From: Selenomonas sp. AE3005
GTDB lineage: Bacteria; Bacillota; Negativicutes; Selenomonadales; Selenomonadaceae
Direction of reading: 5' to 3'
NCBI RefSeq assembly: GCF_905233635.1
Contig: NZ_CAJODG010000016.1
Span: 8,072 to 72,071 of the forward strand
Length of the DNA stretch: 64,000 nt
The notes under the pieces are model-generated. The model was given only the letters and a program-made list of their open reading frames with translations. It was not told where the DNA came from and searched no databases. Position 1 is the stretch's first letter. Each line of letters starts with the position of its first letter. Positions 59,270 to 64,000 of the stretch are shown here, piece by piece. The position numbers and the translations under genes were made by a program.

Positions 59270-62179
59270 GTGACGGAACTGGAGTGGCTACGGCAGGAAA
59301 ATCGCAGATTGGCCAGCGAAAATTTGCATTTGCGAACCATGCTGAATGAACATGGCATTGCTTGGCAGGAAAAGCTGGAAGTACAACCAGTTGCGATGAA
59401 TAAACAGGCTGAGGAACAACGGCGGATACAATTGTTTATGAAGCTCTTTGTTGGCCGCAGGGATGTGTATGCCAAACGGTGGGAAACAGCAGAGGGGCGC
59501 AAGGGATATTCTCCGGTATGTGGTAATTTTTGGCAGGATGTTTGTCCTAAGCGTTGGCGTAAGCCGGTGAAGTGCCATGAGTGTAGTGTGCATAAATGGC
59601 AGCCCTTTACCGAACATGCAGCCCGACAACATTTGCTGGGAAAGGATGAAAAAGGCAAATCCCTTGTGGCAGGAACCTATGCTTTATTGGAAGATTCAAC
59701 CTGTAAATTTTTGGTGTTTGATTTTGATGACCATGATGGTTCAGCTTGTTATTGGCAGGATGAGGCTCTAGGGTTAAGAAAAATATGTCATACTTATGGC
59801 ATAGATTCGGCGTTGGAACGTTCTCGTTCGGGAAATGGAGCACATGTCTGGCTATTTTTTGCCCAGCCGATAGCCGCTAAGACGGCAAGACTTTTTGGCC
59901 GCTTATTGCTGGAAAAAGGGGCAGAGGTCATGCATCAGACGGATTTTAACACTTTCGACAGGATGTTGCCCAATCAGGATGAGATGCCTGCAGGCGGTTT
60001 GGGAAATCTGATTGCACTGCCTTTGCAGGGGATACCACGCAAGCGGCAAAACTCCGTATTTGTTGATGAAAACTGGCAGGCAGTGATTGACCAATGGGCG
60101 TATTTGTCCAATATAAAGCCACTAACTGCGGATTTCGTAGCGGAAAAGATAAAGGCTTGGGGCGAAAGCAAAGCTGTAGTTGTCCAAGAAGAGTATGCAG
60201 ATTATACAGAGCAGTCAAAACCTTGGGAACGAAAGCAAGTTTTGTCGTTGGAAGCAAAAGACTTTACTGGCAAATTGCAAATAACATTAGCCAATTGTAT
60301 ATATATCCCCAAAGCCACTGTTAAGCCACGCTCGCTTAATCGTATAAGACAGTTGGCAATATTTAGCAATCCGCAGTTTTACAAAATGCAAGCTATGCAT
60401 TATTCGACTAAACAAATACCTCGGCGTATTCAGTGTTTTCGTGAAGTAGATGATTATGTTACTTTGCCCAGAGGATTGCTGGCTGATTTAACATCATTGC
60501 TATCGGAAACTAAAGTCCCCTTTGTTTTTGAGGATTGTCGCAATCAAGGAAATGCGATAAAAGTTTACTTTAAAGGGAAATTGCAATTAGGTCAGCAAGA
60601 GGCAGCTGATGCTATGCTGGCACATGATGGGGGAATTTTGGGGGCGGCAACTGGTTTTGGTAAAACGGTTCTGGGAACTTACTTGATTGCCAGTCGCAAA
60701 GTAAATACCCTGATTTTGGTTCATAATCGAGAGCTGATGCGTCAATGGCAACAGGCTATAGAAGAATTTCTGCAGATTGATGAGATATTACCGATAAGTA
60801 AGGGAAAGCGTAAAAACAGCATAGTAGGTACGTTATATAGTGGGCGTGATTCTTTGCATGGTATCGTGGATGTAGCGATGATTTCTTCTTTGGGCCGGGA
60901 TGATGATGTGGATGAACGATTGCAGGATTATGGCATGGTCATCATGGATGAATGCCACCATGCTGGTGCCGCTACTTTTGAAAATGTGTTGTGGAACGTA
61001 AAGGCCAAATATGTTTACGGCCTTACAGCTACGCCCGTGCGTGATGATGGTCATGAAAAAATTATGTTCATGCAGTTGGGGCCGGTTCGCTATCGACTGA
61101 CAGAAAAAGAACGTGCAAGTATACAGGATTTTCGTCATGAGATTTATCCGCGGTTTACCTCATTTGCGCCAGTAACTACGGATAAGGCAACAATCAATGA
61201 TTTTTACAAGTTGCTTATAAGCGATAAGAAGCGTAATGAATTGCTAGTGGCAGATATATTGGCTAGTCTGGCTGCTGGACGAACGCCGTTGGTGCTGACA
61301 AAATTTAAGGAACATGCAGAGTATCTTTACGAACAGTTACAGGCGCATGATGTTTATGCAGTGCTCTTATTAGGTGGCGGCTCGGCTAAAGAACGACGGT
61401 CTCGTCAAAATCGGCTGCAGGAAGCGGAAAAGCAGCAGCGGATAGCAATTATTGCTACGGGAAAATATATTGGTGAGGGTTTTAATTTTCCACGTTTGGA
61501 CACACTTTTCCTGACCGTGCCAATATCGTGGAAGGGTAATCTGGCTCAGTATGCAGGCCGTTTGCATCGGGATTTTTCCGGCAAGGAAAATGTAATCATT
61601 TACGATTATGTAGATGTGCATGTGAAGATGCTGGAACGTATGTATCAAAAACGGTTGAAGGCTTATGCCGCTATGGGGTATACGTTGTTTGCACCTACAG
61701 GTGAAGAGGCTAATGTCATTTATACGGTAAACGATTATCAGGAAGTTTTTTGGCAGGATTTTTCTAGGGCTTCTGAACGTATTTGTATATCAAGCCCCTG
61801 GTTGAGCCGCAGGCGGGTAGCTGATTTTATCAAACGTATAAATGCTTTGGGCGATTCCAAACCCAAGATAATGGTGATAACATTACCCAATGATGTGTAT
61901 AGCGATAAACAGCAAAGCTCGGCAGAACTTAACAAAAAGTCATTGACAGAGGTGGGAGCTATCGTCAAGGAACAGAAAGACCTAAATTGTCATTACGCAG
62001 TTTTTGATGATGATTTGGTCTGGTATGGCAGTATGAATTTTTTGTCTAAAGAATACGATGATGATTTACTTTTACGTATAAGAAGTGAGTTGGTGGTTAA
62101 AGAATTGTTGGGGAGGCGTGCAGATGAAATTTCAGAAGATGAACCTACCAATGTTGAAAATAAGGGGGTGATTGTGTGA
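59270..62179 (+). CDS. TOTE-type primase-helicase with C-terminal PLD-like domain
   Basis: The 969-residue protein has several domains. A coiled start leads to a Cys cluster (C84, C92, C102, C105). An archaeo-eukaryotic primase-like domain follows, with the metal motif DFDDHD (151-156) and SGNGAHVW (187-194). A superfamily 2 helicase comes next (ATGFGKT near 462; DECHH near 560). The C-terminus (about 820-940) is PLD-nuclease-like, with HYAVFDDD and YGSMNF near 905-920. This order matches the primase domain proteins of TOTE conflict systems, thought to act against invading DNA. GTG 59270 follows GGAGAGAG. It overlaps the next gene by four bases. Confidence 0.83.
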   Translation: MTELEWLRQENRRLASENLHLRTMLNEHGIAWQEKLEVQPVAMNKQAEEQRRIQLFMKLFVGRRDVYAKRWETAEGRKGYSPVCGNFWQDVCPKRWRKPVKCHECSVHKWQPFTEHAARQHLLGKDEKGKSLVAGTYALLEDSTCKFLVFDFDDHDGSACYWQDEALGLRKICHTYGIDSALERSRSGNGAHVWLFFAQPIAAKTARLFGRLLLEKGAEVMHQTDFNTFDRMLPNQDEMPAGGLGNLIALPLQGIPRKRQNSVFVDENWQAVIDQWAYLSNIKPLTADFVAEKIKAWGESKAVVVQEEYADYTEQSKPWERKQVLSLEAKDFTGKLQITLANCIYIPKATVKPRSLNRIRQLAIFSNPQFYKMQAMHYSTKQIPRRIQCFREVDDYVTLPRGLLADLTSLLSETKVPFVFEDCRNQGNAIKVYFKGKLQLGQQEAADAMLAHDGGILGAATGFGKTVLGTYLIASRKVNTLILVHNRELMRQWQQAIEEFLQIDEILPISKGKRKNSIVGTLYSGRDSLHGIVDVAMISSLGRDDDVDERLQDYGMVIMDECHHAGAATFENVLWNVKAKYVYGLTATPVRDDGHEKIMFMQLGPVRYRLTEKERASIQDFRHEIYPRFTSFAPVTTDKATINDFYKLLISDKKRNELLVADILASLAAGRTPLVLTKFKEHAEYLYEQLQAHDVYAVLLLGGGSAKERRSRQNRLQEAEKQQRIAIIATGKYIGEGFNFPRLDTLFLTVPISWKGNLAQYAGRLHRDFSGKENVIIYDYVDVHVKMLERMYQKRLKAYAAMGYTLFAPTGEEANVIYTVNDYQEVFWQDFSRASERICISSPWLSRRRVADFIKRINALGDSKPKIMVITLPNDVYSDKQQSSAELNKKSLTEVGAIVKEQKDLNCHYAVFDDDLVWYGSMNFLSKEYDDDLLLRIRSELVVKELLGRRADEISEDEPTNVENKGVIV

Positions 62180-63753
62180 GCAGCAAGTTACAAAAACTTC
62201 CCATAGGCGTGCAGAGTTTTGCTCATTTGCGGCAGGAAGGATATTTATATGTCGATAAGACAAAATACATTCATGAGCTGGTAAATGGCAGCAAGCAGTA
62301 TTTTCTCAGCCGTCCGCGCAGGTTTGGCAAAAGTCTCTTCTTGTCTACCTTAAAGGCGTATTGGGAGGGAAAAAAAGAATTATTTTCTGGTCTGTATATT
62401 GCGGCTGAGGAGGAAAAATCAGCTAAGCCATGGCAGGCTTATCCTGTGTTTGTCTTTGATTTCAATGGCAAAAATTATCAAAAAGCACAAGCATTGGAAA
62501 ATGTTTTGGATGAAAAATTGCGTGGTTGGGAACAGGAATATGCGCTTAGTGGCACGCAATCCTTGGAAGAACGTTTTCGACTGTTGTTGGTTGCGGCCAA
62601 AGAAAAAAGCGGGCGGCCTTGTGTGGTTCTGGTGGATGAATATGATAAGCCACTATTGGATGTGATGGCGGATGAAACACTGGCTGAACATAATAAGGCC
62701 GTGTTCAAGGGCTTTTTTGGTGTGCTGAAAAGTTTCGATGAATACTTACAGTTTGTTTTTATTACCGGGGTTACGAAATTTAGCAAAGTAAGTATTTTTA
62801 GCGATTTAAATCATCTGAAAGACATATCCATGAACAAAAAATACGCTGCTATTTGTGGCATTACGGAAAATGAACTGACTGATACGTTATGGCCGCAGGT
62901 GAAAAAGTTTGCTGAGGTGCAGGGTAAGACGGCAAAAGATTGTCAGCAGAAGCTGCGCAGAACTTATGATGGCTACCGTTTTCACCCACAGGGAGAGGGG
63001 GTGTACAATCCATTTTCCCTGCTTAATGCTTTGGATGATGGTGAATTGCGTTCTTATTGGTTTGTAACGGGCACGCCCACCTTTTTAATCAAGAAACTGC
63101 AAGATGGTGAATTTGACCTTTGGAAGTTCACGGATGGTAAATTATATTCAGATGAACGGGCGTTAGCGGACTACCGCGCGGATAATCCGGACATTTTGCC
63201 GTTGTTGTATCAAACGGGTTATCTGACTATCGTCGGCTATGATGACCGCCGACAGCGACTGACAATGGGCTTCCCAAATGAGGAGGTCAAATATGGTTTT
63301 TTGGAAAGTCTTATGCCGGCCTATACCCCCAAGGCTGTTCCTGGTACGGATGCTGATATTTTTACGTTGGATGACTATGTGGAAAATGGCAACGTAGATG
63401 GAATACGGCAGATATTGACCGCTTTGTTTGCCAGCATTCCTTATACATCAGGTGGAGCCCGATTTGAGCACTATTTCGCTACGGTTATCTATTTGGTCTT
63501 TACACTGTTGGGAAAATATGTGCATTCAGAGGTGCATAACAGTCAGGGGCGGGCAGACTGCATTTTGGAAACTGCGGCATATGTCTATATTTTTGAATTT
63601 AAGTTGGACAAGAGTGCCCAGGCGGCGTTGGCGCAAATTGAGGAAAAGGGATATGCCCTGCCTTATGCCGCAGATAAACGAAAAATTTACCGGGTTGGTG
63701 TAAATTTTTCCTCGGAAAGCCGTAATATTGCCGCGTGGGAGGTTCGCGAATAA
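62176..63753 (+). CDS. AAA-ATPase-like protein with C-terminal PD-(D/E)XK domain
   Basis: The 525-residue protein matches the AAA-ATPase_like (PF09820) family: LPIGVQSFAHLRQEGYLYVDKT at the start, P-loop SRPRRFGKS (about 44-52) and Walker B VVLVDEYDKPLLD. A C-terminal PDDEXK_9-like domain (about 420-525) shows GRADC, EFKLDK and a later Gln. Members are common in Bacteroidetes and Firmicutes but their role is uncertain. The start GTG overlaps the TOTE-type gene's stop (GTGTGA), so the two proteins are made in a coupled way. Confidence 0.82.
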   Translation: MSSKLQKLPIGVQSFAHLRQEGYLYVDKTKYIHELVNGSKQYFLSRPRRFGKSLFLSTLKAYWEGKKELFSGLYIAAEEEKSAKPWQAYPVFVFDFNGKNYQKAQALENVLDEKLRGWEQEYALSGTQSLEERFRLLLVAAKEKSGRPCVVLVDEYDKPLLDVMADETLAEHNKAVFKGFFGVLKSFDEYLQFVFITGVTKFSKVSIFSDLNHLKDISMNKKYAAICGITENELTDTLWPQVKKFAEVQGKTAKDCQQKLRRTYDGYRFHPQGEGVYNPFSLLNALDDGELRSYWFVTGTPTFLIKKLQDGEFDLWKFTDGKLYSDERALADYRADNPDILPLLYQTGYLTIVGYDDRRQRLTMGFPNEEVKYGFLESLMPAYTPKAVPGTDADIFTLDDYVENGNVDGIRQILTALFASIPYTSGGARFEHYFATVIYLVFTLLGKYVHSEVHNSQGRADCILETAAYVYIFEFKLDKSAQAALAQIEEKGYALPYAADKRKIYRVGVNFSSESRNIAAWEVRE

Positions 63754-63786
63754 AATCAAATGCTTTTAGCGCGGCCGTATTTGTGC

Positions 63787-63792
63787 TATACT
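63787..63792 (+). promoter_or_regulatory. Extended -10 promoter for gatC
   Basis: TGCTATACT carries an extended -10 element (TATACT at 63787-63792), about 55 bases upstream of gatC. The -35 is weak. Confidence 0.55.
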
Positions 63793-63844
63793 ATTGAAGT
63801 ATGTTTCTTAGTGATAACAATAAACATCTATGGATGGTGAGAAA

Positions 63845-64000
63845 ATGAAAGTTACTAAAGAAGATTTGCAAAATGTAGCTGTCCTTTCCCGTCTGGCAAT
63901 TCCTGCCGACCAGGAGGACAAGTACATTGACCAGATGGATAAAATCCTGACCTATATGGACAATCTGTCCGAGCTGGATACGGAAAATGTTAAGCCGACC
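63845..64000 (+). CDS. gatC: Aspartyl/glutamyl-tRNA amidotransferase subunit C, 5' part
   Basis: The 52 visible residues start MKVTKEDLQNVAVLSRLAIP and end ENVKPT, matching the helical N-terminal part of GatC, the small clamp between GatA and GatB. The GatCAB enzyme turns misacylated Glu-tRNA-Gln and Asp-tRNA-Asn into the correct forms. GatA and GatB would be expected just beyond the window. GGTGAGAAA precedes the ATG. Confidence 0.94.
   Translation, partial: MKVTKEDLQNVAVLSRLAIPADQEDKYIDQMDKILTYMDNLSELDTENVKPT

Noticed and set aside
1..64000. CRISPR arrays, tRNA and rRNA genes
   Set aside because: I found no evenly spaced direct-repeat array and no cloverleaf or rRNA-like sequence. A dedicated search could still find a tRNA I missed.

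Overview
The window looks like a chromosomal segment of a low-to-mid GC Firmicute, most likely a selenomonad-type member of the Negativicutes. The basis is gene content and order: rny-ymdB-spoVS, rodZ-ygiQ-nrdR, sepF-ylmH-divIVA-lspA-rluD-pyrR, ftsK-trmL-murB, priA and gatC. Strong AGGAGG-type ribosome sites and frequent TTG and GTG starts fit as well. The genus is an inference; no rRNA or tRNA gene was found to anchor it.

Positions 1-9.8 kb carry housekeeping genes: an AI-2E-type permease (cut by the left edge), an M48 protease, a P-loop kinase-like protein, RNase Y, YmdB, SpoVS, a PHP phosphoesterase and a P-loop/Gls24 fusion. They end with a P-type-ATPase-like protein in which every catalytic motif is replaced. 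Positions 9.9-17.9 kb form one long operon, rodZ-ygiQ-nrdR-radical SAM-pgeF-yggS-sepF-ylmH. An AlbA_2/Schlafen-type gene studded with a repeated octamer and a Tat-exported 5'-nucleotidase then interrupt the usual ylmH-divIVA neighbourhood. It resumes with divIVA-lspA-rluD-pyrR. Next come surE, the S-adenosylhomocysteine genes ahcY and mtaD, ftsK, trmL, murB and an MBL-fold nuclease (24-33.7 kb). A two-component system with a divergent Cys/His/Trp-rich exported peptide follows, then a leftward rqcH-MFS operon (33.8-39.5 kb).

Positions 39.6-55.6 kb are an accessory island. It opens with Fic and DUF3791 genes, a broken DUF3990 gene and a small gene. A defence block follows: XRE regulator, m5C methyltransferase with an N-terminal ribbon-helix-helix-like segment, EcoRII-like endonuclease, Vsr, Z1-domain ATPase, MutL/MORC-like GHKL ATPase, two unfamiliar proteins, a second m5C methyltransferase and a PD-(D/E)XK protein. 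The island ends with an IS66 transposase remnant and an intact DUF3990/XRE toxin-antitoxin pair. Related hairpin repeats flank the toxin modules.

Positions 55.6-64 kb hold an anion permease, a priA gene with a one-base frameshift, and a large TOTE-type primase-helicase-PLD protein. That protein overlaps an AAA-ATPase/PD-(D/E)XK gene, and the start of gatC closes the window. The two accessory blocks are the most interesting parts: the layered restriction-modification island and the primase-helicase/AAA-nuclease pair.
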